A stretch of DNA of 64,000 nt from Puccinellia tenuiflora. Lineage: Eukaryota; Streptophyta; Magnoliopsida; Poales; Poaceae. The notes under the pieces are model-generated. The model had not been told where the DNA came from, searched no databases, and saw nothing but the letters and a program-made list of their open reading frames with translations. The translations under genes and the position numbers were made by a program. Below, in pieces: positions 34,601-46,404 of the stretch. Position 1 is the stretch's first letter, and each line of letters starts with the position of its first letter. The stretch is taken from NCBI GenBank assembly GCA_012064385.1, contig QRDG01000350.1:1429177-1493176 (forward strand), written 5' to 3'.

Positions 34601-35244
34601 TTCTGCGATGGGCTCACCTTCATGTCGTCCTCGATCTTGGCGACCTGCGACTGGATGCTGGCGACGGTCTCCTTGAGCGGCGCGTTGACGGGGTACTTGC
34701 CCTCGTCCCAGACGAACCTGGTGAGGTAGGAGTCGACGGGGACGCCGTCGACGGTGAGGGTGCCGGGCTCGACCGCTCCGGCGCGCTCCAGGTCCTCGAT
34801 CTGCCTCCGGATCTTGTGCGACACCCCCTCGATGAAGATGTTGGACTGCAACGCACCGACCGATCGTCGCGTCAGATCAGGGAGGGGGAGCGTAGGAACA
34901 AGATGTAGCTCGGGAGGTGGGGGGATCGGGAGCGCACCTTGACGAGGTCGTCGCTGAGGGCGAGCAGGGAGTCGAGCGTGCCGGGGCGGAGATCCGGGAC
35001 GCTGAACTGCATAAGCGGGTGATACCGGAGGCGTCGTCAGCACGATCGAGGAGGCGGAACCGCGGAAGACGGTGGAGGAGGAGGGAAGGGGAGGGGAGGT
35101 GCTTACACGGTAGAGGGGGGTGTCGAAGGAGTGGCGGGAGATGGAGTCCTGGAGGCGGGACCAAAGCGCGGTCTTGGCGGCGGAGAGGGAGTCCCCGTCG
35201 GCGGACTGCACGGGCAGGGCGGCGATCCAGTACCGCGTCGCCAT
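31604..35244 (-). CDS. VHA-C: V-type proton ATPase subunit C, ten exons, complete
   Basis: The protein is subunit C of the V1 sector, which links the peripheral stalks to the head of the vacuolar proton pump and controls V1/V0 assembly. Exons on the minus strand are 35244-35107, 35006-34938, 34845-34618, 34113-34046, 33816-33675, 33480-33364, 33192-33067, 32130-32047, 31870-31791 and 31703-31604. All have GT-AG borders and compatible phases. The total is 1152 nt, or 383 aa, close to other plant subunit C proteins. It starts MATRYWIAALPVQSADGDSL and ends ESHPYVSFTINFV. Key stretches are GVSHKIRRQIEDLERAGAVE, LTRFVWDEGKYP and SYSEVFSSWMHF. No stop or shift was found. The promoter and exon 1 are GC-rich. 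Intron 4 carries a Stowaway MITE. The Arabidopsis orthologue is DET3. Confidence 0.95.
33889..33982. mobile_element. Stowaway MITE in VHA-C intron 4
   Basis: The element is 94 bp with inverted ends CTCCCTCTGATCCATAATAA and the matching right end, and a TA duplication at 33887-33888 and 33983-33984. Confidence 0.9.
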
Positions 35245-35706
35245 GGTCGTCGTCGAGCGGCGGCGGAGAGGCCTGAGCTGAGCTCGATGCGATTTCGATT
35301 TCTTGCCTTGTCGTCGTCTCGAGAGGAGGGGGGAATGGGTGGTGGATCGGGCAAGGGGAAGACAACGAAGACGACGACGTGGCCACGTGGACACGCTCAG
35401 GACGTGGGTGGGCCCCGCATGTCATGTTTCATGTCCAAAATCAGTTTGTATTGCACAAGAAAATGGTTATAATTCTGTAGCGAGAGAAAAAAAAAGGAAA
35501 AGGTTTAAAATGTCTACCGTTCGTCTTACGATTGACAAAAAGTATTTTTTTTTCAAAAAGTGCTTCTGCCTCGTTTCCTTATTATCTCGCCAATAGTTTG
35601 GGTATTCATCATTTGAATTTTGTTTGGGTCCATTGAATCCCTTGTTCTCCACCAATTTGTGACCATATGTTGCCGATGGAGCACATTTATTTACGATAGT
35701 TACTTA

Positions 35707-35857
35707 GGGCTTGTTTGATTCATAGGATAGGAAGCAATCCTACAAAGGAATTTTAACATTTGGTGTGAGCTAATGTTTTTTTTCCTTTGAAATATGAAGG
35801 ATAGGAACCAATTCCTACATAGGAATAGGAATCTATTCCTATGAATCAAACAAGCCC
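35707..35857. mobile_element. Tourist MITE (PIF/Harbinger)
   Basis: The ends GGGCTTGTTTGATTCATAGG and CCTATGAATCAAACAAGCCC are perfect inverted repeats, flanked by TTA on both sides (35704-35706, 35858-35860). The length is 151 bp. Confidence 0.9.
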
Positions 35858-35984
35858 TTAACATATGTGCATGACGATTGCAAGGATGGACCTAGAGCGT
35901 AAAACCCGGTGCGGTGTCACGAGATCACACTGTTTATTGTGTCCAAATTATGTACCACTAGTTAAATGTTCGTGCATTTCCACG

Positions 35985-36240
35985 AGAGTTTATCGGGGCG
36001 GGAGGGGGGCGGGAGAGGGGCGGGACGGTAGCGGGGGGCGGTGGATCCACCGCCCGGCGGTAGCGGCCGCTACCGCCCCGCTGCCGCCCGCGTTGGCGGC
36101 GAGAGTGAGGCGGGAGGCGGGCGGGAGGCGGGCGGCGCGCTGGCGGGGCGAGAGTGAGGCGGGAGCGGGGCGGGAGAGGGGCGACAGGCGGGCGGGAGGG
36201 GGGCGACAGGCGGCGGGAGCGGGGTGAGAGGCGGGCGGTA
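35985..36240. repeat. GC-rich minisatellite
   Basis: Units such as gggcgggagg and ggcgggcggcg are repeated irregularly. The translated frames here are low-complexity artefacts. Confidence 0.7.
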
Positions 36241-36244
36241 GCCG

Positions 36245-36297
36245 CAACGGCTAGCTGACGTGGCGAGCTGTGATTCGTCCACGTCAGCTAGCCGTTG
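36245..36297. other. Perfect 19-bp inverted repeat with 15-nt loop
   Basis: The arms CAACGGCTAGCTGACGTGG (36245-36263) and its exact reverse complement (36279-36297) could form a strong hairpin. It lies upstream of the Harbinger ORF1-like gene. The tgacgtgg core recurs near the opposite element end (about 37986). Confidence 0.75.
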
Positions 36298-36451
36298 AGG
36301 TGTCCGTTGCAGCCTCCAAAAATTCGGAAAAAAAATTCAAAAAACTCCAAATTTCATCCCCAACCCCCTATAAATACCCCCCACCACCTCACTCATTCCA
36401 CACCTCACTTCATCTCATTTCTCTCCTCCACTCTCCCAAATCTTCTCCACC

Positions 36452-37728
36452 ATGTCGGGTTGGACTCCAGATTTCACCGCATTCACCGATCTCTTGCAGT
36501 CCGACGGGTCACCAAACCCAGCCCCTCCTAGATGATATCTCTCCGACACATCGTCGCTCCAATGTCGGTTCTTCGCCGCATCCCCGAGTTTTACTCCCCT
36601 CCGGCACACCACCTCCGGGGCCATATGGTTCATACCCTCCACCTCCGGGGCCATATGGTCCATACCCTCCGCCTCCGTATCCATACCCCCCACCACCTCC
36701 ACATGCTCCACCTACAGGTAGCGGGAGTGGTAGTCTACCTTCGTACCCACCACCTCCGGGGCCATATGGTCCATATGCTCCACCTCCATATGCTCCATAC
36801 CCGCCATATGCTCCATACCCCCCACCACCTCCCGAAGCCACTGCTCCAAGCTCCGGGTCCGAAGCCGCGGAAACAATCGTACCAAAGCGTCCAAAGAGGC
36901 TTGACTGGACAACTGCGGACGAGGAAAAACTGGTAATTTACTTACCCGTCACATATTTAATATGGAATTTTATTTTATTATATGAGTAACAATATCTATT
37001 TCGGGTAGGTTCATGCTTGGATTTTTCACTCCAAGGACTCTATCGCCGGTAATTGCAAGACCGGCGTTAGTTTTTGGGGTCAGATAGCTGAGACCTTCAA
37101 CTCTACCTCGGAACCTTCCCGTCGTCAGACCGCGAAGCAACTGAAGGATCATTGGAACGTCTACAACCGTGAGGTGTCCTTGTTCAATGCATACTACATC
37201 CAAGAAGAAGGGTTACGTCAGAGTGGAGCAGACGATACAATGGTCATGAAGGCGGCAATGGCGAGGTACGAGAATGACGACAGAGTGACTCAGCCTTTCA
37301 GACGCCACCACTGGTGGGAAGCTGTTCGCAATGAAGCGAAGTGGAAAGGACAACATGGTCCTGGTAGTGGATCCGATTCCACTTCCAAGAGAAGCCGCCT
37401 CGGAGTTTCTGGAGAGTATAGCTCTGGCGACGCGACGGAAGAGGACCGTCCAATAGGCCGCGATAGGGCCAAGGCAACGGCACGGAGGGAGAAGGGAAAG
37501 AGGAAGGGGAAGGAATCCTCATCAAGCAGTGAGGCAGCAAGTAAAGCCTTCACAATGAAGAACATGTGGGGTGGTTTAGTGAAGGCTAAGCTACTCAAGC
37601 AATGGAACAAAATGAAGGACCGATCAACCGCCGACATGGACGAAACAGAAAAACGCAAACATGCGAAGGCCATGAATTTGGTGGAAAAAGAGCTTGGTCT
37701 GCAAGATGATGAGGATGAGGAGGATTAG
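36452..37728 (+). pseudogene. PIF/Harbinger ORF1-like (Myb/SANT, NAM-associated) protein gene, frameshifted
   Basis: The N-terminus MSGWTPDFTAFTDLLQSDGS starts at 36452 but stops at 36531-36533. A shift of one base at about 36525 leads into a frame (LLDDISPTHRRSNVGSS) that continues through a proline/glycine/tyrosine-rich repeat to TTADEEKL at 36932. A GT-AG intron (36933-37008) follows. Exon 2 (37009-37728) encodes VHAWIFHSKDSIAGNCKTGV, AKQLKDHWNVYNREVSLFNA and a charged C-terminal coiled part. This is the trihelix-like DNA-binding ORF1 that pairs with a separate transposase in PIF/Pong elements, often annotated as glutathione S-transferase T3-like. No ORF2 lies nearby. One TIR-like end is seen at 38038. 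Confidence 0.65.
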
Positions 37729-37899
37729 AATGTATTTTTTATTTATTATGTAATTTTTTTATTATGCAATTTTATTAATTATTATGTAATCAGTAACATT
37801 TTTAGTTCAATAAAATTATTTTCTTGCATTATTTTGAATGTCTAAACAAAAGCGAGTGAAATAACTTAATCTGAAAAAGAAATGCTGATGTGGAGGAGA

Positions 37900-38038
37900 G
37901 AGAAGTGAGAGCTGGCACTATAGCCCGTGCACTGGCACCGTGGGGTGAGAGTGTGGTGAGAGTGGGGTGAGAGTGGGAGAAAAAGCTGACGTGGCAGCGC
38001 TATCACGGGCTATAGCCCGTGGTGCACTGGCACCAGCC
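37900..38038 (+). mobile_element. Right end of a PIF/Harbinger-type element
   Basis: The sequence ends tgcactggcaccagcc followed by TTA (38039-38041). Just inside is the palindrome cacgggctatagcccgtg, and partial copies of gcactggcacc and tatagcccgtg occur at about 37915-37940. The corresponding left end was not found. Confidence 0.45.
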
Positions 38039-38041
38039 TTA

Positions 38042-38620
38042 GTAGCAGAAAGGTTGTCCTGATGGGAGATGGGATGGACAACATGACTGAGCGACCAGAT
38101 AGATGTCATAGGATGGAGAGAGAGAGGTGAATATAGTACTAGCATGGCAAGCAAAATTAAGTCAGCCATCGAACTTTGAAAGGCACCACAACTTTTTTTT
38201 CTACACATCTTTTTACAGAGAGGAAGACAAACCATCCTCTATAAAGAGGAAAATGAGTATTGGATTTCTGTATATTACATATTTCTCTACTGCATCTTTT
38301 CTAGCGTTATCTTAGGGGAGACAAAAGGAGGGGGGAAACAAAGAGACGGTAGGAAAAACTATGAAAAAACACTAGTGACAGTAGAGCACAAACGTCCACT
38401 CGTTAACACCCACAAAAAAGAGCTGTAACTCCTTTACTCTTTTAATTAATACAAATGTTTCATACAAATGTTTTTCTTTTTTATACAACAAGATTATTTA
38501 CTATTGCCAAGTAGTACTTTCATGGAAATGGAATTAACAATATCACCTGATCTATCTGGCTAATCAATATAATTTACATATCTAAAACAGACCAGTATGA
38601 CTGATATATATATATCAGGG
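38042..38620. other. AT-rich intergenic DNA
   Basis: No gene or clear transposon end is seen in this stretch. Confidence 0.4.
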
Positions 38621-39989
38621 CAGGACTAAACAGGACTAAACAGGAACCTCCCTTAAGAGATTCCTATTTAGCTTAAGTAGGAACTAAACAGGAACTATTC
38701 TGTTTGCGGTCAAACCACTATTCCGCCCCGATCCCGTCCCCACCTCCCACCTCGCGACCGACCCCTTCCCACCTTCTTCCCCTCGCAGCAAGGCCAGCTC
38801 CTTCCCCCACCTTCTTCCCCGCCAGCCGGTGCCACGCGTGCGCTGCCTCCTACTCCCAGCCCCCCCCCCCCGCCTTCTCCGGAGTCCCGCGTCGCCTGCC
38901 ATGCCCAAGCCTCGCTCGATTTGGCCGCCGCCCGCTCTCCCCTGGACCTGGAACCGTCCTGTGTCGGCGGCGCGCGGCGAGGCGCCGCCCCTCACCAGCG
39001 CGCGGCGGCTCCCCTCGCAAGCGCGGGTCTCGACCGCGAGGGCGCAGCCCCCTTCCTCAGCCACGCCGCCGAACTCCACTGCATCATGCGCCCCCTCGAT
39101 CTGGAGTATGCAGTGTCCGCTGCGGTGGCAGAAAGCGTGCGCCGCCGGGAGGCCATCTTCTTCCTCTCCGGCAGTGCAGTACGCGGAGCCGGCACCGAAC
39201 CCCTCCCTTTCCAAGCGCGCGCCGGGGCCCTCACCTGCATCGACGCCCCGGCCCGGGAGGTTCACGCAAGCCTCCCGCTGGAGTCAGTCGGGGTCCGCCA
39301 TGAAGTCCACCATGCGCCGCTGCTTGTCCGCGGTGGTTGACTCCGGCGTGCGCCCCATGACCGCGAGGGAGCCATGGACACATGCTCCAGGAGTTCAACA
39401 TTGCCAGTGTAGAAACTGCTGAACTGCAGAGAGCTTCAACTCTGAACCACGCTTTGTGCTGCTCTTGACTGCCAGCGAACTACATCGGTCTGAACTGCCA
39501 CAACAGCCTCTTGTATTCGCTATTGAGAAGTTGAGAACACCAAAAAAAAGTTCACTTCCTGTTCCGTCTGAAGGTTCACATGTCATGCGCGAGAAGGTTC
39601 ACATATCGTTGCCGAGACAGTTCAGAAAGCCTCATTCCTAAAAAAAGTTTAGAAAAAAAGTTCACTCCGTTAAAAAAAGTTCACTTCATTCATAAAAAAA
39701 AGTTCACTTGGTACAGAAAAAAAGTTCATGTGCAATTGCGAAAAAAAGTTCACCTCAAAAAAAGTTCACTTCATGTTCCGTGTGAAGGTTCACATGTCAT
39801 GCGCGAGAAGGTTCACATGGTACAGAAAAAAAGTTCACCTCGTCCCAAAAAAAATTTCAGGAAAAAAGTTCAATTCATGTTCCGTCTGAAGGTTCACATG
39901 ATGTAGCGTTAAGGTTCACTTAGCATATCCGAGAAGGTTCAGAAAGTTCCTGTTTAGCTTAAACAGGAATAGGTTCCTTTTTAACTGAG

Positions 39990-39990
<1 letters not shown>
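38620..39990. mobile_element. Unclassified repeat element with similar inverted ends
   Basis: The left edge (aggaactaaacaggaact, about 38679-38696) and the right edge (gttcctgtttagcttaaacagga, about 39946-39968) are inverted relatives. The interior has a GC-rich block at 38720-39420 with several long but unrecognised frames, followed by A-rich tandem repeats. It abuts an AT microsatellite. The class is not determined. Confidence 0.4.
39540..39955. repeat. Tandem repeat built on AAAAAAGTTCAC and AAGGTTCACATG
   Basis: Many short units of the form aaaaaaagttcact alternate with tgttccgtctgaaggttcac and catgcgcgagaaggttcaca. At least three longer higher-order units are visible. Confidence 0.75.

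Positions 39991-40024
<34 letters not shown>
39991..40024. repeat. (TA)n microsatellite
   Basis: About 17 TA units follow the end of the repeat element. Confidence 0.95.
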
Positions 40025-40027
<3 letters not shown>

Positions 40028-43000
40028 AGAGGATTTGGTATGTGTGTTAACTGGAGTGCATGCTATCGGCACCGTTAAGTTCTTTAAGATTGGTGCCGAA
40101 TATTGTATCCGGTTCCTTTTTGAAGAGTTTTGATCAGACTAATTTACCAAAGAGGAATGAGTGGGCAGAATCTTTCAGACCTAGGCCCATCTAAAACAGC
40201 AACCTGGGCCCGTGATTCCTGGCATGCACTGAATACTGCCGTCTGCGTCCATCCAAAATTTTGTCCACCCGTGATCTAAATTTGGGCGAACTGACATCGT
40301 CAGATCCGCGAAGCGAACGGGGAGTTTGCCGTGCATGTCCGTGTCTCCACAGTACCGGTCCAAGCCTTTCCGTTTCGATCAATCCGCTAACTGTTTCTCC
40401 ATATTATACGGTTCCCAAAAATCGCTTGGCGTTAGGCGACGCTGCTGCTGCCAGTCAACGCAGCTGCCCCAGCCAGCTGCAGCATTCAACACATCGTTCG
40501 TTTACAAAAGAAACACACGTCGTGTGTTAGCTAGGTCTGGACACCCGTGGGGTATTGTGCATAGTAATACTTTCTGTCCACTGATAACATCAGCACTAAT
40601 CTTATGAACAAGGAGTATTTTTTTTACTTATCTCAAGCAAGCCATAATTAGTTAGGGTCCAATCGGCTGACGCACATGCACATTTGGTTTGAGATTTTTG
40701 TTTGGGTGATAGTCAGAAATAATAAGAGTTGTCAAATGTAGATTGGTTCTCAATACTTGTACCAAATGAAAGAAAAATAGGAGAGCGTTCCTATGGAACA
40801 ACAAGTTTTGGGTAGAGGATCAACACGTATTTTGCCTACTAAAGGGAGGATCAGCTCGAGAACTAAAGTTAGTAGTACGACAAGATAAAAAAAACAACGG
40901 TTCTACTAATACACTCTAACGGTGCCTATGTGTTTTATAAATGGTACCCCGCATACATTCTAATAGTGCTCATTTATAAATATCACTGGGACGATGAGGT
41001 TACAAAGATCCATTCTCCAGCACATAAGACCTATAGTATGGTGACTTGCAAGCCGTCTAGTATAGTCATTTTATAGCAATGCACTAAGACTGGCTTCTCC
41101 GACCTTCCACCCGATCGCGCCCAGGATCGACAACTCGGTTGCTACAAGCAAGCTCTCGATCACGAAGGTTTAATTGCATGCCTTAAATATGTTAAATACA
41201 CGGAATCGGTCCAAAACTACAAGCAAGGGAATCAACTCTTATTGCGTCTACGATTTGGGTGAAGGTATCAGCTCTCATACCATGTGTGATCACCGTTCCC
41301 TTCCGTCGCTTCCTTATACTAGAATTCTGATGACGCGTGAAACCCCGGCTACTTCGCTACTACCCTATTGTTTATCCAATGAAACTTAATATACTCCCTT
41401 TCGTCGGAAGGCGGCGGGGAAGGAAGGGGACACTGGGAAGGATCTTTAAGGTGACACCTGGTCAGATCCTTTGTCAGTTGTCACACTCATTTTTTGAACA
41501 TGTAAAATCAAAGAGTGCCACGTCGGATAATAAACCCATGTGTTCCATGCATGGTTCTTAGCATATATCCTTACGGTGCACGTACAAACATATGTCTGTA
41601 ACTCAAGAAATAGATTGGACACATATTTAATTATAGCTCATTTAACATATTAATATAATGGACACAAATTATAGCTCAAAATACATATTTTAGACAAAAG
41701 GGGCAATATTGCCTCAATTTATTTAAATAAGTGGAAGAGAATTGACCGATTAATTAGCGGAAAGTCAACATAAAACAGATACAGACACCCTCGCCGACCG
41801 CCTCGAGGACACACACAACGAACCTTGCTACCAACAACAACTACACGTACCCCTAAATCGAGGGATGTTGTAGAGGTCGCGCACAGTGGCATCGTCACCA
41901 CTCCTCTTCGAGTGAGCGACTCCGACTTCACGGAAGCATGACCACTAGAGAAGCCATCACGGTAGCGACCGCGTGAAGTCGCGTCGGCCTCTATGCCAAA
42001 CAGTCGACCCTTCGTGGAGAAGACTCGTAGCTCCGACTCTGATGACGAGCTCTGGAGAGGAGATATGCAAGACTCATGCCTAAGAATATCTTCATGTCTG
42101 GACTGCCCGTGTCAGGTCATCATCACTGCTCCGACTTCACAGCAAAGGAAGTCCAACACAAAAGAACCGTCGGACACAATCTTCAAGACGACGCCCTTGG
42201 GAGGGTAAGCGACGAATAATCGACGACGTCGTTCGACCCTGCAATGCAAGATCTTGGCCTTCACCCTAAGATATGAACCGAGGATAGAGCAGATGATCCT
42301 CCACACCCCACGCAGCCGGACAAAGTCGACTAGAAGTTGACGAGCCAGATCGGCCCGAAGACGACCAAATCTGACGCCGGAACTCGAGCAGAGCCGACAA
42401 AGCATCAACGACAGGAGAACACCCACCTAAGTTGGGGAAACATGTTGGAATAGAAATTCCTCTCATACTGGAACAACAATATACACAGAGAGAGAGATCC
42501 AGTGCCACTTCAGTACAAATGCGGTGCCTACTCTGAACACGAAACGATGCTCAGTGCACACACATACGATGCATTGCCTACCCATATCAAGACCGACCCT
42601 CAATTCACTGGCCTGTTACTACATAATAGTTAGATGTGAAAGATGATTCAGAAGCATGAAAGAACTAACACTCGTTCCATGAGATTGATGCTGACTGATT
42701 CAATATGATCCAAAGTTGGGCCAGACTTTTAGATTTATTTGTATATTAAATTCCAGACGAGATTGTAAAAATAGAAAATTAAAAATAGATTGAATCAAGG
42801 ATTCAAGAAGAACTAAAATAGATTGAGTCGTTCTAAAAAAATGATGTGCTCAATACATTATGAAACAGTGCCTGTACAGAACATGGCTGAAAAAATACCA
42901 ATCTAAATCTTGAAAATCCTATACCCAAATCACAGATCTTGAACACATGGGACGAAGGGAGCCCGTGTGAGATCATTCGGTGCCTACCCAAGTCAAGAAA

Positions 43001-43130
43001 ACAGTGCCTCGTACACAACCAAACAGTACATAAACAGAAATTGCAGATAAGAAGGCAGTATCACCGGTAATTGGAAAGAAAGAAAGGTCTAACATGTTGT
43101 ACAAAACATGAAAAAACAAAAAATAAAAAG
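40025..43130. other. Repeat-like DNA without supported genes
   Basis: The block from 41750 to 42450 has the uneven GC-rich composition of decayed transposon interior, with short open frames on both strands, but I could not assign it to a family. The rest is AT-rich and shows no recognisable coding sequence. Confidence 0.35.
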
Positions 43131-43560
43131 AGGGTGGACTCCGGTGGCCGAAGCAGGCCTCTTCCTCCTTGTCGCAGGCCATGGCCGGCACAGGCATCCT
43201 CCTTCCTCGCCGCACGCCACGGCCGGAGTAGGCGGCAGGGCATCGTCCTGCCTCGAGATGCTAAAAGAGCCATGGACCGCGCAGGCATCCTCCTTCCTCG
43301 CCGGCTGGCCGAATGCCACGGTCAGAGCAGGCGGCGGCGCATCCGCCTACCTCGAGATGCTCAGAGAGAGGCGGCGGATCGTCCTGTGAGCCAGCAGCCG
43401 ATAGTAGGGAGATGTGATTCGTCATCTCCGGCGCCGGGATTAGTAGGTGCGCTCGTGGATTGGCGGAGGCGGCGCCGGTCGCTTCTCGTGGCTCGTGGAC
43501 TCGTGGTGCGTGACATGGTACTTACGAGAGAGAGAGAGAGAGAAAACACGGTTCCTACTC
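43131..43560. other. GC-rich patch with overlapping frames, no gene called
   Basis: Two or three internal phrases recur (gcaggcatcctccttcctcgcc near 43189 and 43282, cctcgagatgct at 43251 and 43350), indicating short internal duplications of about 95-100 bp. The frames show no domain. Confidence 0.4.
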
Positions 43561-43687
43561 AAACCATAAAGGGTGCATCGTAGATAAAACTGAACATCAC
43601 ATGGTCGGACGAGTAAATGATTTGCTACACTGAGCTTGATAATGTGATTTGCCTGAACATCACATGGTCGGACGTGTAAATAATTTA

Positions 43688-43756
43688 CTCCCACCGATCC
43701 ATAAAAAGTGTCGCCCATTTAATATAAAATAGGCGACACTTTTTATGTATCGGAGG
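43688..43756. mobile_element. Short Stowaway-like MITE
   Basis: The inverted sequences ctcccaccgatccataaaaa and ctttttatgtatcggagg flank a short palindrome containing gtcgcc and ggcgac. A TA precedes the left end. The right boundary is degenerate. Confidence 0.7.
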
Positions 43757-43769
43757 AACAGAGGTTGTT

Positions 43770-45445
43770 GGTGGTCTATATCCGCTCATATCATCCTTGG
43801 CGTCTTAATCCTAGAAGCATGTTTTTTCTGTCACGAAGCCTTCTCATGCTAAGTGGCATAGTCGTGTAGGTCATCCTTCTTTTGCTATTATTAGAAGCAT
43901 TATCAGCAAGAATATACTTCCAAATGTTTGATCTAAGAATATTGAGTCTATTTGTGACCGGTGCCCTATATACATTGCAACGGTGCTATAATATTTACCG
44001 AAGGGTGCCTTGCGTATATAGTTTCGGTTTCATGAACAGTTGAAAGCACGACTTACATAAAGGATTCCCTTAAATATTACGTAAAAAAGGACCGCTATCA
44101 AATTCGTGGAGATTAAGCTCAAAATAAAAAATAGTGGAGATGTGACGAAACGGGGATTGGAGCATCGTGGTGACTCTTTACAACCATATAACATTATCAG
44201 CTTAATATTCATAGGTACATCCCGCCTAATAAGTCAGAAGTTTTTATATAGACTCTACTTTGGTACCGATGTTTTAATTGAAAAGAGGCCCATTTTCTTT
44301 TTGCTCGAGGATCAGGCTACGAGGAAAATAATTCATAGAGGACGCTGTGTTGGAGGCCTATATCCGCTCATATCATCCTTGGCGTCTTAATCCTAGAAGC
44401 ATGTTTTTTCCGTCACGAAGCCTTCTCATGCTAAGTGGCATAGTCATCTAGGTCATCCTTCTTTTGCTATTGTTAGAAGCATTATCAGCAAGAACAAACT
44501 TCCAATTGATTGATCTAAGAATATTGAGTCTATTTGTGACCGGTGCCCTATATAGATTGCAACGGTGCTATAATATTTACCGAAGGGTGCCTTGCGTATA
44601 TAGTTTCGGTGCCAAACCATGATCCTGCTAGTTGAAAGCACGACTTACATAAATGATTCCCTTAAATATTACGTAAAAAGGGACTGCGGTCAAATTCGTG
44701 GAGATTAAGCTCAAAATAAAAAAAATAGTGGAGATGTGACGAAACGGGGATTGGAGCATCGTGGTGACTCTTTACAACCCTATAACATTATCGGCTTAAT
44801 AGTCATGTGTACATCCCGCCTAATAAGTAGGAAGTTTTTATATAGATTCTACTTTGGTACCGATGTTTTAACTGAAAAGAGGTCCATTTTCTTTTTGCTC
44901 GAGGATCAGGCTACGAGGAAAATAATTCATAGAGGACGCTGTGTTGGAGGTCTATATCCGCTCATATCATCCTTGGCGTCTTAATCCTAGAAGCATGTTT
45001 TTTCCGTCACGAAGCCTTCTCATGCTAAGTGGCATAGTCATCTAGGTCATCCTTCTTTTGCTATTGTTAGAAGCATTATCAGCAAGAATAAACTTCCATT
45101 TGTTAGATCTAAGAATATTGAGTCTATTCGTGACCGGTGCCCTATATAGATTGCAACGGTGCTGTAATATTTACCGAAGGGTGCCCTGCGTATATAGTTT
45201 CGGTGCCATGAACCATGATCCTGCTAGTTGAAAGCACGACTTGCATAAAGGATTCCCTTAAATATTACGTAAAAATGGACTGCGGTCAAATTCGTGGAGA
45301 TTAAGCTCAAAATAAAAAATCGTGGAGATGTGACGAAACGGGGATTGGAGCATCGTGGTGACTCTTTAGAATTCTATAACATTATCGGCTTAATATTCAT
45401 GTGTACATCCCACCTAATAAGTCGGAAGTTTTTATATAGACTCTA
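43770..45445 (+). repeat. Tandem triplication of a Copia pol fragment, unit about 590 bp
   Basis: Three head-to-tail copies start at about 43770, 44352 and 44946, with steps of 582 and 594 bp; the third is incomplete at the end. Each encodes remnants of the Copia GAG-pre-integrase and integrase zinc-binding region: ATRKIIHRGRCVGGLYPL, then KPSHAKWHSHLGHPSFAIVR and NIESICDRCP. All copies have stops and shifts. Copy-to-copy identity is high by eye. The rest of the Copia element is not adjacent, so this fragment was amplified on its own. Confidence 0.85.
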
Positions 45446-46400
45446 CTTTAAGTTTTTATAAGTCGGAAGTTTTGATCTTGACCATTCGTATATGTGTAAG
45501 CTAAAATAAGTGTCTCACATCAAAAATAGACTACTTGTTTGTGGATCGTATATGATTTTTTTTTTTTTTGAGGGAGAAGAATCCAAAAGAATCGGGTAAG
45601 TTTCCAGTGACGAAAAATATATCGAATAATCGTCTCCACAATCTGCGATGCCTATAAGCAAAAATATGTCACACCACTCCAAGCTCTAGCACATGTACAT
45701 TTTGCCAAAAAAAAACCGGTGTGGCGGATATGGTCGTGTCATATTGAAATTACTTGATGAGGTAAACACTACGCCATCATAATGCGTCAAATAGTATATA
45801 CGACTACGCAACTACACATATCGTAAATTTGTTTTTTAACACTGGCCGGAGGAGGACTACAGTGTGAAGGAGCAGCAGGTGTAATGCCATAGGAAGATTT
45901 AATGGCAGGACGGACATGACAGGGATTAATCCCATGTGCCATACTGCTAAATCAAAACACCATCGACTAATGAAGCAAAAGATGCTCTCATACTACAAAA
46001 ACAATGCAACGGTGTCCGTTCAAAATCAATCTGTGCCTACGCGGAATCACATACGGTGCTCCCCAACCAAATAGAATAGAAGGTGCGCTTGTACATCCGG
46101 TGACTGGACACCCACAACCGGTGCCGCTGCGGTTGCTTCCCTTGCGACGAATCCCTCGAAGCAACAACACCTGGCTCATCTGGGAACACCTCCAGATCAT
46201 GGCGGCAAAGCTCCAGCGCTGGCCGCTACCTACGTGCGTGGCGGAGCTCCTTCGGTCGTGGGGAGCGGCGCCACTGCATCAGGGACCGACGCCGCCGCAT
46301 CCGGCCGTGGGGAGCGTCCAGTCGAGAGCGGCTGCAGTTGAGGAGGCGGATAGAGGGCCTTGGCGAGCGGTGCCGGATTTGGGTCGCTCCGGTGCCTGGA
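45446..46400. other. Unassigned intergenic DNA
   Basis: The region contains a T run near 45550 and short repeats. No gene is supported. Confidence 0.35.
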
Positions 46401-46404
46401 TGAT

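Noticed and set aside
34556..35425. Long alternative frames over VHA-C exons 1-3
   Set aside because: They read through introns. The spliced model gives a complete 383-residue subunit C with all phases matching.
38684..39422. Several 140-200 codon frames in the GC-rich core
   Set aside because: Three frames are open at once on both strands, none shows a family motif, and the block lies inside a repeat element.
41719..42508. Minus frames in the 41.7-42.5 kb block as a possible gene
   Set aside because: Composition is uneven, there are no domains and no plausible splice structure. It is more likely decayed transposon interior.
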